In this document: piece after piece, positions 27,065 through 36,804 of the stretch
Layout of the letters: the number at the start of each line of letters is the position of its first letter
Position numbering within the stretch: the stretch's first letter is position 1
DNA from: Lysinibacillus contaminans
GTDB taxonomy: Bacteria; Bacillota; Bacilli; Bacillales_A; Planococcaceae
Assembly: GCF_001278945.1 (NCBI RefSeq)
Contig: NZ_LGRV01000003.1
Coordinates: 310,001-374,000 of the forward strand
Direction of reading: 5' to 3'
DNA length: 64,000 nt
Notes under the pieces: generated by a model
Told to the model about the DNA's origin: nothing
The model's input: only the letters and a program-made list of their open reading frames with translations
The model's database searches: none
Program-made: the position numbers and the translations under genes

Positions 27065-27397
27065 TTATACTTTGCCGAAAATCATTGAACGCATTAGGTA
27101 GTCTATTTTTTTGCTTTTTGGTTTCAGATATGATACTACTGCAAAAGAAATCATTAGTGAGATTATAGGACAAACAATATTAAGAGATGTGTAACTAAAA
27201 TCGTGTTCGGGATAATAGTTTTTCATATACCAAGTCGTATACGAACTTTCATATAAAAGAGTCAATGACAATGTTATCAAAGGTGCAACAAATGCCTTTC
27301 TAGCAAGAATAGATACTAAAATCCCTAATACAACTGCCATAATAGGAGCAAACAACTGCACCAGGATAGGGTCTAATGATTCAAAAAATAATTCCAT
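27065..27397 (-). CDS. small multi-pass membrane protein (DUF2651/YbeF-like)
   Basis: 110 residues from ATG 27397, preceded by GGAGGTGAGGG; the earlier in-frame start at 27415 lies before this site. Three or four hydrophobic helices are seen, with KAFVAPLITLSLTLLYESS resembling the DUF2651 (YbeF) family. A Lys-rich cytoplasmic tail ends the protein. The function is unknown. It lies downstream of another membrane protein on the same strand, separated by a large hairpin. Confidence 0.6.
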   Translation of the reverse strand: MELFFESLDPILVQLFAPIMAVVLGILVSILARKAFVAPLITLSLTLLYESSYTTWYMKNYYPEHDFSYTSLNIVCPIISLMISFAVVSYLKPKSKKIDYLMRSMIFGKV

Positions 27398-27430
27398 AAC
27401 AGCCCTCACCTCCATTTATTAAAATTACAT

Positions 27431-27500
27431 CCTTGTTTATTGAAGGCTGTTTTCTCAAAGATAGTGGCTGTCAATCTATACGAAAACAGCCTTAACAAGG
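27431..27500. terminator. large hairpin between two membrane-protein genes
   Basis: CCTTGT and AAGGCTGTTTTC pair with GAAAACAGCCTT and ACAAGG, a long two-part stem. Pieces of the same text recur at 27017-27044 (GGCTGTTTTCTCGAAGATTGTTGC) and, inverted, at about 28400-28425. It probably terminates the upstream minus-strand gene. Confidence 0.5.
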
Positions 27501-27558
27501 CAAATTGTATTTCACTTTGTCTTGTTCAACTAAATATTGTAGATGAAGCTATAATTTA

Positions 27559-28284
27559 TCAACCCAACCTTCCGAAAACAAAGAAAACCACTACTAAAAT
27601 AGGCACAAACACCACCCAAGCAATAATTTTTCGAACACTGGGTTGGGGTCCGCTCTTCAAAATCTTAATGCCTAGTGGTATGACAGCTATACATAATCCT
27701 AATGTCGCAATAATTGAAAAAACGGTAGTTCCTTTTAACACACCGAGTGGAAGAGATGACATCAATGCTAAACAGGTAACTTGAAAAATATTTAACACAT
27801 TAGCTCGATATGCTCCAGTGGCCAAAATGATCCACCCTAACATAATAGCCCCGTTTAAAGTACTAACAATATGAAATGCTCCATACGATTCGGCTACGAT
27901 ATTTGTTGCTACTGCAACGTTTTTAATATTTACAATTTGAAACGCTAGATGATCAATTCCAGCGTGAAACGTTCTTGCAAATAAACCAAAAACCGTAAAA
28001 ATCCCGCCCCATATTGCTATAGTTGGACTGTGCTTATAAATGAGATTTGTTAAAGTTATGATTCCTAAACTCAATAGTATATTTCCGGCTAAAAAAAGGC
28101 TGTACGAAATAGTCATTAAAATAGAGGAACTCTCAAAAGCTTCAAGTTGATCGGGGAAAAAGAAATTAAACTTGAACCTTAAAATCACTCCTACGAATAA
28201 GAAAATAGGTCCAAGTATTATTGATACTCCACCAATCCATTTTCCTGGGAAAGGAAAAGTAGCGGGGTGTAGATTGCAATCCAT
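27559..28284 (-). CDS. polytopic membrane protein of unknown function
   Basis: 241 residues with about seven hydrophobic helices (for example GGVSIILGPIFLFVGVIL, TLGLCIAVIPLGIKIL, WVVFVPILVVVFFVF). ATG 28284 follows GAAAGG. No catalytic motif or known family is recognised; in general character it resembles Bacillus membrane proteins annotated only as hypothetical. It is monocistronic or co-transcribed weakly with the DUF2651-like gene. Confidence 0.65.
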   Translation of the reverse strand: MDCNLHPATFPFPGKWIGGVSIILGPIFLFVGVILRFKFNFFFPDQLEAFESSSILMTISYSLFLAGNILLSLGIITLTNLIYKHSPTIAIWGGIFTVFGLFARTFHAGIDHLAFQIVNIKNVAVATNIVAESYGAFHIVSTLNGAIMLGWIILATGAYRANVLNIFQVTCLALMSSLPLGVLKGTTVFSIIATLGLCIAVIPLGIKILKSGPQPSVRKIIAWVVFVPILVVVFFVFGRLG

Positions 28285-28748
28285 ATATTCAAAACCTTTC
28301 TAATGCAAAATTTGAACATAATTAATTATAAATAAATATTCACAACCTGCAATAATCCTTTGATATGTAAGTAACTCTGTTTTATTTGAAACCGTAAACA
28401 GCAACAATCTTTGAGAAAAGAGCCTTGTTTTAACATTGGAAATATTAATAGTAACTTAAATAATCTTGGGTTTATTATATACGACATATTTTTAAATAAG
28501 TGCTATTTTAGGTCTTTAGACTAGTTTGTCACATATTTATATTTAAGTCGTATATCAATTTTGGCAAATAAGCTTTTTTACGATTGAAAAATATTCTAAG
28601 AAAATTTGCTGTTCACTATTCGCTTGTGAAAAACGAATGCGACCTCGCTATTTTGATTTACTCAGAATCCAAGCTAATCTTTCGTAAAGACATATTTTGG
28701 CATATGTCCGATATTAATGTAATAATGAAACTTAAAAGGAAGAAGTGA
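28285..28748. other. AT-rich intergenic region
   Basis: About 460 bp with no ORF. ATATACGAC near 28476 and GTCGTATAT near 28548 form a distant inverted repeat. It holds the divergent promoters of the flanking genes; no other feature is recognised. Confidence 0.5.
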
Positions 28749-29828
28749 TTGCAATTGAAGAAGGTCTTATTTTTAACTTTGTTGACAATCCCCCTGATAA
28801 TTGGGTGCTCTACAAATAAACAACAAGATGTGGTTCTTGAAGACAAAAATATAGCCAATGAAGAACTCTTAGTCATAGCGAATAATCTAGAAACACCATG
28901 GTCGATAGGGAAAATGGACAATACATTCTATCTATCAGAAAGACCAGGTAACATTGTGAAGATAGAAAATGGAGTAGTAGAGCGGCAACGTGTAAAACTC
29001 GAAAAAGAACTTGCGCTCGTCTCAGAGGCAGGGTTATTGGGGTTTGTACTTGCTCCAGATTTTGCGGAATCGAATCTCGCGTACGCTTATTACACGTACG
29101 AGGATAGTTCCGGACAATTTAACCGCATTGTAACAATTCGTTTGAAAGATAATGTTTGGGAGGAAAAAAGTTTGCTCCTCGATAAGATTCCAAGTGGTAC
29201 TTACCATCATGGCGGAAGGCTAGAAATCGGCCCTGATGTGAAACTTTATGCAACAGCAGGAGATGCGAGTCAACCATCGATTGCACAGGACCCAAAATCA
29301 TTAGGAGGGAAAATTTTCAGAATAAATTTAGATGGATCTGTACCAAGTGATAATCCATTTCCGGATTCCTATGTGTATAGCTACGGCCATCGTAATCCTC
29401 AAGGAATTACCTGGGTGTCTGACGGGATGCTTTATGCTAGTGATCACGGCAATTCAGCTCATGATGAGATTAACAAAATAGAAGCGGGTCAAAATTATGG
29501 ATGGCCGCTAATCGAGGGTCTTGAAGAACAAGTTGGCATGGTTACACCACTGTTTACATCAGGGGATAATGCAACTTGGGCGCCTTCAGGAATGGATACG
29601 TATGGCGGCAAATTGTACGTTGCATCATTAAGAGGAACTGCAATTTTAGAATTTGACCTTGTTAAAGGTGAACAAAGAGAAATCATTACTGGTCTTGGCA
29701 GAATTCGAGATATTTTAATTGAAGATGACTTTCTGTATTTTATTAGTAATAATACAGACGGCCGCGGTAATCCACAGGAGAATGACGACAAGTTGTATAG
29801 AATTTCACTTTTACAATTGAATGACTGA
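28749..29828 (+). CDS. PQQ-dependent aldose sugar dehydrogenase-like lipoprotein
   Basis: 359 residues. A lipoprotein signal (KKVLFLTLLTIPLIIGCS, Cys20) precedes a six-bladed beta-propeller of the soluble glucose/sorbosone dehydrogenase family. Family motifs are LETPWSIGKM, HHGGRLEIGPDVKLYATAGD, YSYGHRNPQGITW and SDHGNSAHDEINKI. Members oxidise aldoses with PQQ. Firmicutes rarely make PQQ, so the cofactor may be acquired or the activity different. The start is TTG at 28749 or 28755 after AAGGAAG; the choice does not alter the signal peptide. It should lie outside the membrane. A UspA gene follows with its own ribosome site. Confidence 0.88.
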   Translation: MQLKKVLFLTLLTIPLIIGCSTNKQQDVVLEDKNIANEELLVIANNLETPWSIGKMDNTFYLSERPGNIVKIENGVVERQRVKLEKELALVSEAGLLGFVLAPDFAESNLAYAYYTYEDSSGQFNRIVTIRLKDNVWEEKSLLLDKIPSGTYHHGGRLEIGPDVKLYATAGDASQPSIAQDPKSLGGKIFRINLDGSVPSDNPFPDSYVYSYGHRNPQGITWVSDGMLYASDHGNSAHDEINKIEAGQNYGWPLIEGLEEQVGMVTPLFTSGDNATWAPSGMDTYGGKLYVASLRGTAILEFDLVKGEQREIITGLGRIRDILIEDDFLYFISNNTDGRGNPQENDDKLYRISLLQLND

Positions 29829-29895
29829 GTAATTTACCTTGTTTAGTAATAGCATAAAATTTGTTATAATTGGATTAACTTAAAGGAGGATTATC

Positions 29896-30318
29896 ATGCC
29901 AACTAATACTAAAAAAATTGCAGTAGCAATTGATTTTTCAGAACAGTCGTTAAAAGCATACAAACGCGCAGTTAATGTAGCAATCGAGCGTGGGGCTACT
30001 TTACAATTAGTCAATGTTGTTGACACAAGATCATTTGGATCTGTTTCTGCTTATGACTTGAAATATGCGGAGAAGCTTAAAGAGGAAAACCTTATCAAAA
30101 TAGAGAAGTTGAAAAATGATGCGGAAGCTGCGGGTGTTACGAATGTAGAAGCTGTTGTAGAAACGGGTTCTCCTAAAGTAGTACTAACACAACTTCCTGA
30201 TGTTGGATTAATAGTTTGCGGTGCAACAGGACTAAATCAATTAGAAAAAATGGTAATTGGTTCAGTAGCAGAGCGCATCGTTCGTCTAGCAAAATGTGAT
30301 GTGCTAATCGTTCGCTAA
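29896..30318 (+). CDS. universal stress protein, UspA family
   Basis: 140 residues, a single Usp domain. The ATP-binding signature GATGLNQLEKMVIGSVAERI fits the Gly-x2-Gly-x9-Gly-Ser pattern, and the N-terminal Asp in AVAIDFSEQS is present. Such proteins are induced by starvation or oxidative stress and many bind ATP. AAAGGAGG precedes the ATG. It is monocistronic, closed by a terminator. Confidence 0.93.
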   Translation: MPTNTKKIAVAIDFSEQSLKAYKRAVNVAIERGATLQLVNVVDTRSFGSVSAYDLKYAEKLKEENLIKIEKLKNDAEAAGVTNVEAVVETGSPKVVLTQLPDVGLIVCGATGLNQLEKMVIGSVAERIVRLAKCDVLIVR

Positions 30319-30383
30319 TTTAATATTTTGACAGCCTTATTGGTCCATGAGTTTTTAATCTATGACGAATTAGGAGTTTGAAC

Positions 30384-30425
30384 GCCTTAAATCCTTTGTT
30401 ATCAGGGGTTTAAGGCATTTTTTTA
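30384..30425 (+). terminator. terminator of uspA
   Basis: GCCTTAAATCC pairs with GGGGTTTAAGGC, followed by ATTTTTTTA. Confidence 0.85.
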
Positions 30426-30469
30426 TTAAGAAATTTTGACATTCGCATTTTTTACTTTATGACGGTTTG

Positions 30470-31405
30470 TCAAATTAAGTGCAACAGTTCTTCCCGAAAC
30501 GTTTCGTATGCAGTTTTCCAACCAAGGCATTTCCTTGGCCGATTGTTAATGAGATGGAGTGCTTGATTCATATCATCTAGTGTTACGTGATCGAAATTCG
30601 TTTTCTTAGGGAAGAACTCGCGCAGTAAGCCGTTTCCGTTTTCATTACTGCCACGTTGCCAGGAAGAATAAGCATCCGCAAAATAGACTTGGATGTTTAG
30701 TTCTTTCTCAAGCACGTTGTAACAGCTAAATTCTTTTCCACGATCGGTTGTCGCCGTTTGGATTGCACCTTTGGGCAATTGTTGGTGTAACTGTTTGACG
30801 GCTGTTTCCATTGAGTTTGCGGAACGGTCTGGGATCAAAATGCCTGTATACCAGCGGGTTTTACGCTCAATAAATGTAGCGACGCAGCCCTTAGCTTGTC
30901 CACGTCCAGAAACGACTGTATCTAACTCCCAATGTCCAAATGATTCCCGTTTACGGACTTCTTTTGGACGTTTTGAAATGGGCGTGCCAATGTTGAAACG
31001 CCCTCTTGTTTCACGAGGTTTCTGGCGTTTTCCTTTTTGACGAAGAACCGTTAAAGGCATTTCTAATAAGCCATTATAAATCCAGCGGTAAATGCTTTTA
31101 AAGCTCAGCTTTCCCTGATACAAGCGGCCGACAATCTGTTCAGGTGACCACGTTTCGCCCAACTTTTCTTGAACAGCTTCTTTTAAATCTGATGTTAGTT
31201 TTAGCTTCGCACCACAGTTCGATTTATTCGTTTGATAGTGATTGTGTGCTACTTCGGCTGACCAATTTGTATGGCGATTCAGCTCTCTTGAAATGGTCGA
31301 GGGGCTGCGTTTTAGCTGCTTCGCAATTTCTCGTTTGGAATAACCTAATTCAAGATAGACTTCTATTTTAGCGCGTTCAGATATGGTAAGATGAGTATAG
31401 CTCAT
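30470..31405 (-). CDS. IS30-family transposase
   Basis: 311 residues, full length and intact. An N-terminal HTH (ERAKIEVYLELGYSKREIAKQ, then RSPSTISRELNRH) leads to a DDE integrase core with ELDTVVSGRG (first Asp), TTDRGKEF (second Asp) and ENGNGLLREFFPK (Glu). The ATG follows a GAGGAGG-type site. The stop codon lies inside the left inverted repeat, as is usual for IS30-type elements. The element looks potentially active, unlike the IS3 remnant at the window start. Confidence 0.95.
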   Translation of the reverse strand: MSYTHLTISERAKIEVYLELGYSKREIAKQLKRSPSTISRELNRHTNWSAEVAHNHYQTNKSNCGAKLKLTSDLKEAVQEKLGETWSPEQIVGRLYQGKLSFKSIYRWIYNGLLEMPLTVLRQKGKRQKPRETRGRFNIGTPISKRPKEVRKRESFGHWELDTVVSGRGQAKGCVATFIERKTRWYTGILIPDRSANSMETAVKQLHQQLPKGAIQTATTDRGKEFSCYNVLEKELNIQVYFADAYSSWQRGSNENGNGLLREFFPKKTNFDHVTLDDMNQALHLINNRPRKCLGWKTAYETFREELLHLI

Positions 31406-31500
31406 AACGATTCCTCCTCTAAATGTTGGTGTGGTAACTACATTTTATACGAGGTCGTTATGGGCTTCTTTTATTTTGTCTTAAAGGTGTTGCGCTTAAT
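30474..31500. mobile_element. complete IS30-family insertion sequence
   Basis: The ends are ATTAAGTGCAACAG (left) and the complement of ATTAAGCGCAACAC (right), imperfect terminal inverted repeats, about 1027 bp apart, with the transposase between them. No clear target-site duplication is seen at the flanks. It inserted between uspA and the LTA-synthase-like gene. Confidence 0.8.
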
Positions 31501-31519
31501 ATTACAATTCATCTTATAG

Positions 31520-31547
31520 AATAGTCATACTAGCTAGTATGACTATT
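31520..31547. repeat. 28-bp perfect palindrome
   Basis: AATAGTCATACTAG followed directly by its reverse complement (31534-31547), with no loop and no T-run. It lies 20 bp outside the IS30 right end and 260 bp before the LTA-synthase-like gene. The rest of 31548-31807 shows no gene. Confidence 0.8.
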
Positions 31548-31807
31548 GTAAATATCGTAATAAATTTAATAAAAGTTCACATTTTCCACTTTAGTCTAAC
31601 TGTTCATTTGGAGTTTAAATAAAATAAATTAAAGGGTCATTGCCAAAACATGTACTTGACTTGTAATAATCCCCACTAAATGAAAGCGTCCGCTAATAGT
31701 GGAATGTGCTATCAAGTACAGATTTTGGTGTAGAGCCAAATTAAAGAATGTAATGGGATTTTTAGTGTGATTTACAAAGGGGAAAATCATAGGAAAAGAA
31801 GGTTATT

Positions 31808-33631
31808 ATGCATAGAGTAAAAAATAGTTGTTTAACTATATTATTATTGCTAATTGCTCAATTCATTTTAGTTACTTTTCAATGTCAATTTAATCTTCAA
31901 GATGTATGGTACTATACGTTTAATTATTGGCATAATTACATTTTTGATATAATTTTATTGTACATCTTTTATTTTGCTTTCCTTGTTCTGTTTAATCGAA
32001 AAACATATGCTTGGTTCTTATTTTTCAGTACGATTCTCCTTTTCTCAATCGCAAATTATTTAAAGTTGAGTTATAGAAGTGAGCCGCTTTTACCAAGTGA
32101 CTTCTCGATGGTTTTTGAAATAAACCAAATTATCCACATGATAAATGAAGTCCATATGATTACAAGTATAGTTGTACTAGCATTGCTAACCACAGCTTTT
32201 TTATTCCTCACAAAAATCAAATCAAAGCCAATCCTCACACCTATTCAGCGAATTCTAGCATCATTTGTTTTGCTCTTAATATTCTTTAGTGTTTTCAACA
32301 GTAATCACGCCAATAATCCGTATAAAGTGATTGCGACATCATTCGGGATTGCAGATAATTATTGGGATTTATCAGAAGATTATAGTTCAAACGGTCCTTT
32401 AGCTGGGTTTATAAAAAATTTAGATATCCAGGTGATGGAAGAAGAGCCTGCAAACTATTCCTTTGAAGCGGTAAGGGAAATTGTCACAAAATATAAAGGG
32501 AAATTAACAGAAGCGAATGTGCCAACTAACACGTTAGAAGATCATACTGTCATCTTTATTTTGAGTGAGAGTTTTATGGATCCTTTGAGAATCCCTTCAC
32601 TAGAATTATCGAATGACCCTATTCCATTTATTAGGTCTCTAAAAAATGAAACAACTTCTGGTTTAATGTTGGGTTCCAACTACGGTGGGGGTACAGCAAA
32701 TGTGGAGTACGAAGTATTAACAGGATTTAGCACGAATTATTTTCATCGTTCTTTACTTATTCCGTACACATTATTAGTGCCAAATTTGAACGAAGTACCA
32801 AACTTTACAAAACTATTTAAACATAAAATTGCAGTCCACACCTATAATGCAAATCTTTATAGAAGGAAAGAAGTGTTTGAAAAATTTGGGTTTGAATCAT
32901 TTGTATATGAAGACGGAAATCCGGATCTTTCTTATAAAGAAACAGTAGATAACAGTCATTATATTAGTGATGAATCGGGATATCAAGAAGTTTTAGATAT
33001 TGTAAATGATAAAAATGAAGGTAGTTTATTTATTTTATTAACGACGATGCAAAATCATGGCCCTTATGAAAAGAATCAATATGACAATCAATTTCAAGTA
33101 TTAAATGAGCTGGATGAACGTGAAAAATCACAAATTGAAACCTATGTTCAGGGCTTATATTATACAGATTTGGCAACGGAAAATTTCATTAAAAACATTG
33201 CAACAATCGATAAACCCATTACTGTGTTATTTTTTGGAGATCATTTGCCTTCAGGGGTCTTTGAGCGCTTCGATGGGGAAAGGGAAGAAGACTTACCATT
33301 TTATGAAACAGATTATTTTATTTATAACAACTTCGAAACGAAAACATTAGATTATCCAATTGTAAGCCCAAATGTCATGGGTTCAATTGTACATGAACAA
33401 TTGAATTTACAATCAACACCTTATTATGTTCTCATGGATGAACTGAAAAAAACACTGCCGGTTATCAGGTGGGGAGAGTACTTGTTACAGTCAAATGAAG
33501 CATTTGTATTGGAAGATGAGTTACCGAAAAGCGCTCTGGAATTGGTAGAGGACTATCGAATGATTCTATATGACATTAATGCTGGAGAGCAATATGCTAT
33601 TAAGCTTGGTATGTTTGGTTTTCAAAGATAA
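31808..33631 (+). CDS. LTA synthase-family membrane sulfatase-fold protein
   Basis: 607 residues. Five N-terminal membrane helices (to about 195) precede an extracellular sulfatase-fold domain. Active-site motifs are present: ESFMDP (metal-binding Glu), GGGTANVEYEVLTGF with the nucleophile Thr, TTMQNHGPY, and FGDHLPSG with the metal-binding Asp/His. LtaS enzymes add glycerol-phosphate units from phosphatidylglycerol to teichoic acid, and relatives prime the chain or modify other polymers. Bacilli usually carry several paralogues, so the exact role is open. AGAAGG precedes the ATG. It is convergent with glpD, sharing a terminator. Confidence 0.9.
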   Translation: MHRVKNSCLTILLLLIAQFILVTFQCQFNLQDVWYYTFNYWHNYIFDIILLYIFYFAFLVLFNRKTYAWFLFFSTILLFSIANYLKLSYRSEPLLPSDFSMVFEINQIIHMINEVHMITSIVVLALLTTAFLFLTKIKSKPILTPIQRILASFVLLLIFFSVFNSNHANNPYKVIATSFGIADNYWDLSEDYSSNGPLAGFIKNLDIQVMEEEPANYSFEAVREIVTKYKGKLTEANVPTNTLEDHTVIFILSESFMDPLRIPSLELSNDPIPFIRSLKNETTSGLMLGSNYGGGTANVEYEVLTGFSTNYFHRSLLIPYTLLVPNLNEVPNFTKLFKHKIAVHTYNANLYRRKEVFEKFGFESFVYEDGNPDLSYKETVDNSHYISDESGYQEVLDIVNDKNEGSLFILLTTMQNHGPYEKNQYDNQFQVLNELDEREKSQIETYVQGLYYTDLATENFIKNIATIDKPITVLFFGDHLPSGVFERFDGEREEDLPFYETDYFIYNNFETKTLDYPIVSPNVMGSIVHEQLNLQSTPYYVLMDELKKTLPVIRWGEYLLQSNEAFVLEDELPKSALELVEDYRMILYDINAGEQYAIKLGMFGFQR

Positions 33632-33708
33632 TAGGGCGGTCGAAATCGGTTTTCGTCCAAACAAGATTTTGTCATCAGGCTAGAGCATCTAAATTAATTA
33701 AATCTAAA

Positions 33709-33745
33709 AAATCGCTAGGGATATTATTGTCCCTAGCAATTTTTT
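33709..33745. terminator. bidirectional terminator between LTA-synthase gene and glpD
   Basis: TCGCTAGGGA pairs with TCCCTAGC, flanked by AAAAAA and TTTTTTT. Confidence 0.88.
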
Positions 33746-33748
33746 TCG

Positions 33749-35407
33749 TTATTCGATGGTAGTCGCAATGCGAATATATTGTTCAAGTTCTGCTGTGTAG
33801 TTTTCACATGTTGCTTCATCCCACAGTAAAAGGTCTTTCATAATGGTAATGACAGGTGCCTTCCACTGCTGTAGCCATTCATGTTGGAATAGCATCGCGC
33901 TTGTGCGACGAACGAAGAAGTCGACAGGTTTTGCCGTTAGCTCATATTGGATTGAATAGAGAACTTCTGCATATAAGTCAACGGGAACATTATATTTTTG
34001 GGCATCGGTTTCAGCTGATTTGATGAAATCAATCAGGATATCAATATTTGAACCGTAACGTTTTACAAGCTGCTGTGCACGATTTGTCGGAATGTTTAGG
34101 TCCACGAGTGATTGCTGTTTTCTTGCTGAATAAACGCCCCAATGTTTTGAGCCGCCGACATGTCCACCAGAAACAGGTAGTTTACGTGTTAAGCATGGCT
34201 TCAATGGATAATCAAATTCATTGTGAAGCTGTTTCGAAACGAGGTTAACAATGGATTCTGCCATTTTTCGATAGCCTGTTAGCTTACCACCAGCAATTGT
34301 GATGAGACCCGCAGGAGAAGTCCAAATTTCATTTTTACGAGAGATGGAGGATTCGCTTTTTCCCTTCTGCTCAATAAGTGGACGGATGCCAGCCCAAGCT
34401 GTTTCAATTTGTTCTTTTGATAGCGGGTGATGTGGAAAAATATATTCCATCATGCGTAATAAATAATCAACGTCTTCATGAGTAATGGATGGATTATGTA
34501 TATCACCTTGGTAATTAGTATCAGTTGTACCGACATAGGTTTTACCATCACGTGGAATGATGAGCACCATGCGTCCATCTGGAGTATCAAAGTATAGGGA
34601 ATTGTTAAGAGGCAAATCTTCCTGTGAAAATACAAGATGTACGCCTTTTGAAAGATGGAGTTTTGTAATAGTGTTGTCTTCGTATTTATCCTGTACTTGA
34701 TCAATCCACGGACCACAGGCATTAATCACTTTTTTAGCGTGAATTTGGAACGATTCTCCTGAAATTTCATCGAATATGTTTGCCCCAGAAATTTTATTAT
34801 TCGTGTAAAGTAGATCACTTACTTTTGCATAGTTAAGAGTAGTAGCCCCTTTTTCAATCGCTTCTTTCATGACCTCAATTGTTAAACGTGCGTCATCAGA
34901 ACGATATTCAATGAAATAACCTCCACCAAGCAAATCCTGTTGTTTTATTTTTGGTTCCATCGCAAGAAGTTGTGGAATCTTTAGCATATTTTTACGTTCT
35001 TCTTTTTTTACTCCGGCAAGCAAATCATAGGCCGATAATCCAATTGACGTCATAAACACGCCATAGTCTGCATTTTTGTAAATGGGAAGAATCATTTTTT
35101 CCGGAGAGGTAATATGTGGACCGTTTTCGTATACAATTGCTCGTTCTCGTCCTACTTCAGAAACAATTTTTATTTCATAGTTTTTTAGATAACGGAGTCC
35201 ACCATGAATCATTTTAGAAGAACGGCTAGAGGTACCTGAAGCAAAATCTTGCATTTCAACAAGCGCAGTTTTATAGCCGCGGCTTGCTGCATCTAGCGCA
35301 ATGCCAGCTCCAGTAATACCTCCGCCAATTACAAGAATATCGTAGGTTTGATTTGTTAGTTGTTGGACGATGTTAGATCGCTCAATAGTAGATGTTAATT
35401 TATTCAT
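33749..35407 (-). CDS. glpD: aerobic glycerol-3-phosphate dehydrogenase
   Basis: 552 residues. The FAD-binding Rossmann motif VIGGGITGAGIALDAASRGYKTALVE is near the N-terminus, followed by the FAD-dependent oxidase domain (SRSSKMIHGGLRYL, IGPRLIPRDG-type VLIIPRDGKTYVGTTDT) and the C-terminal DAO domain. It oxidises glycerol 3-phosphate to dihydroxyacetone phosphate, passing electrons to menaquinone at the inner membrane face. The length is normal. GGAGC precedes the ATG. No glpF or glpK is beside it, so it is a separate unit. Confidence 0.95.
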   Translation of the reverse strand: MNKLTSTIERSNIVQQLTNQTYDILVIGGGITGAGIALDAASRGYKTALVEMQDFASGTSSRSSKMIHGGLRYLKNYEIKIVSEVGRERAIVYENGPHITSPEKMILPIYKNADYGVFMTSIGLSAYDLLAGVKKEERKNMLKIPQLLAMEPKIKQQDLLGGGYFIEYRSDDARLTIEVMKEAIEKGATTLNYAKVSDLLYTNNKISGANIFDEISGESFQIHAKKVINACGPWIDQVQDKYEDNTITKLHLSKGVHLVFSQEDLPLNNSLYFDTPDGRMVLIIPRDGKTYVGTTDTNYQGDIHNPSITHEDVDYLLRMMEYIFPHHPLSKEQIETAWAGIRPLIEQKGKSESSISRKNEIWTSPAGLITIAGGKLTGYRKMAESIVNLVSKQLHNEFDYPLKPCLTRKLPVSGGHVGGSKHWGVYSARKQQSLVDLNIPTNRAQQLVKRYGSNIDILIDFIKSAETDAQKYNVPVDLYAEVLYSIQYELTAKPVDFFVRRTSAMLFQHEWLQQWKAPVITIMKDLLLWDEATCENYTAELEQYIRIATTIE

Positions 35408-35505
35408 CGATAGCTCCTTTTGAATTTTATGTATTCATACAATTTATACCACGAATTATAAAAATGCCAATAATAAAACAGAAAATAATGATATGCCAAA
35501 ATAGT

Positions 35506-35534
35506 TTGACTTTTTAAAATCCTTGTGGAATAAT
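35506..35534 (+). promoter_or_regulatory. sigma-A promoter of the mtn operon
   Basis: TTGACT, a 17-bp spacer and AATAAT, about 80 bp before mtnK. The short leader contains no S-box (SAM-I) riboswitch fold that I can see. Confidence 0.6.
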
Positions 35535-35615
35535 TAGCCTTAAAAAACCTAGCTTGTTAGTAAGCTTTGAGTTTCTTCCACATAAAAAGAGCAATTGTAA
35601 AAGGAGAATACTTTC

Positions 35616-36791
35616 GTGACAACAACATACCAGCAACAGACGTATGCGTTTTTAGATGAACAGGAAATCGCACAATATGTAAAAAAACTAGAACTTTTTC
35701 CACAAGCAGCTGAGCTACAAGTTGTAGAAATTAGCGATGGTAAAATCAACCATGTTTTCCGCATTTACAGTCAGGAGCACTCGGTTATTTATAAACAAGC
35801 AGTTCCTTATGCCAGAACGGTAGGCGAAGATATGCCATTACCACTTGAGCGTGTACGTGTAGAGGCAGAGGTCCTACAACAATACGAAAAAATAATTGTA
35901 GGTAGTGTACCAAAAGTGCTTCATTTAGATAGTGATTTAGCGATTTTAATTACAGAGGATATGGCACCATTAGAGGTTGGGCGAACAGCATTAATAAATG
36001 ATACAGAGAGCTCACATTTCGCAAAAGACATCGGTGCTTTCATGGCTACAACGATGTTTTATACATCTGACTTTTATTTAGATTCCTCTACGAAAAAACA
36101 AAAAATTCAACAATTCATAAATGCAGGTATGACGGATTTAACTGAAGAATTGACATTTGATCGTCCATATCAAGTTGATGACAGTAACTTCTTTGAAGAT
36201 AGCTTGCACGATGATGTGGTATGGCTTTCGCAGGACTCAAAGCTGCATTTAGAAGTGGCGAAGCTAAAACGTCGCTTCCAAAATACGAAGGATGCATTAA
36301 TTCACGGAGATTTACATAGTGGGGCTATTATGCTCGGAAATGGGCGTACTGTTGTTTTTGATACGGAGTTTGCGTGCTACGGTCCATTCGGCTTCGATCT
36401 TGGTCAATTTGTAGCAAATCTTTGGATTAACGGTATTGGCAAGCAATCTTCTAAATATAATCGTTACCGTCAATCGCTTGAAACGTGGTATGCATTTGTT
36501 GAACGCTTCACAGCATTATGGCGTACAGAAGCAAAGGAACGCTATACGAAAGTAGATGGGTATTTAACAGCTGTTTTAGATGAAATTCGCGAAGATATGT
36601 TTGGCTTTGCAGGCTGCGAATTAATCCGCCGTGCAATCGGTATTGCACAAATTCCTGATCTTAATCATGAGGAAGAGGAAAGCCTACGTGCAGCAAATCG
36701 TCGAGAATGCGTAGAGCTTGGTAAATATTTAATCTTTAATCGTCAATCAATTCAATCAATCGAGCAAATAGCAGATTGGTTTAAAGCATAA
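35616..36791 (+). CDS. mtnK: 5-methylthioribose kinase
   Basis: 391 residues of the APH-like kinase fold. It shows HGDLHSGAIML (catalytic loop with Asp and Asn-equivalent) and FDTEFACYGPFGFDLGQF (metal-binding Asp). It phosphorylates 5-methylthioribose at C1 in the methionine salvage pathway. GTG start after AAAGGAG. Next genes are mtnW (13 bp later), mtnX and mtnD, so it heads a four-gene operon with a promoter at 35506. The usual partner mtnA (isomerase) is not next to it. Confidence 0.95.
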   Translation: MTTTYQQQTYAFLDEQEIAQYVKKLELFPQAAELQVVEISDGKINHVFRIYSQEHSVIYKQAVPYARTVGEDMPLPLERVRVEAEVLQQYEKIIVGSVPKVLHLDSDLAILITEDMAPLEVGRTALINDTESSHFAKDIGAFMATTMFYTSDFYLDSSTKKQKIQQFINAGMTDLTEELTFDRPYQVDDSNFFEDSLHDDVVWLSQDSKLHLEVAKLKRRFQNTKDALIHGDLHSGAIMLGNGRTVVFDTEFACYGPFGFDLGQFVANLWINGIGKQSSKYNRYRQSLETWYAFVERFTALWRTEAKERYTKVDGYLTAVLDEIREDMFGFAGCELIRRAIGIAQIPDLNHEEEESLRAANRRECVELGKYLIFNRQSIQSIEQIADWFKA

Positions 36792-36804
36792 TGGAGGGGA
36801 CAAC

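Noticed and set aside
35410..35615. Search for a SAM riboswitch before mtnK
   Set aside because: No S-box core sequences or matching stems were seen in the leader; only a sigma-A promoter is evident.
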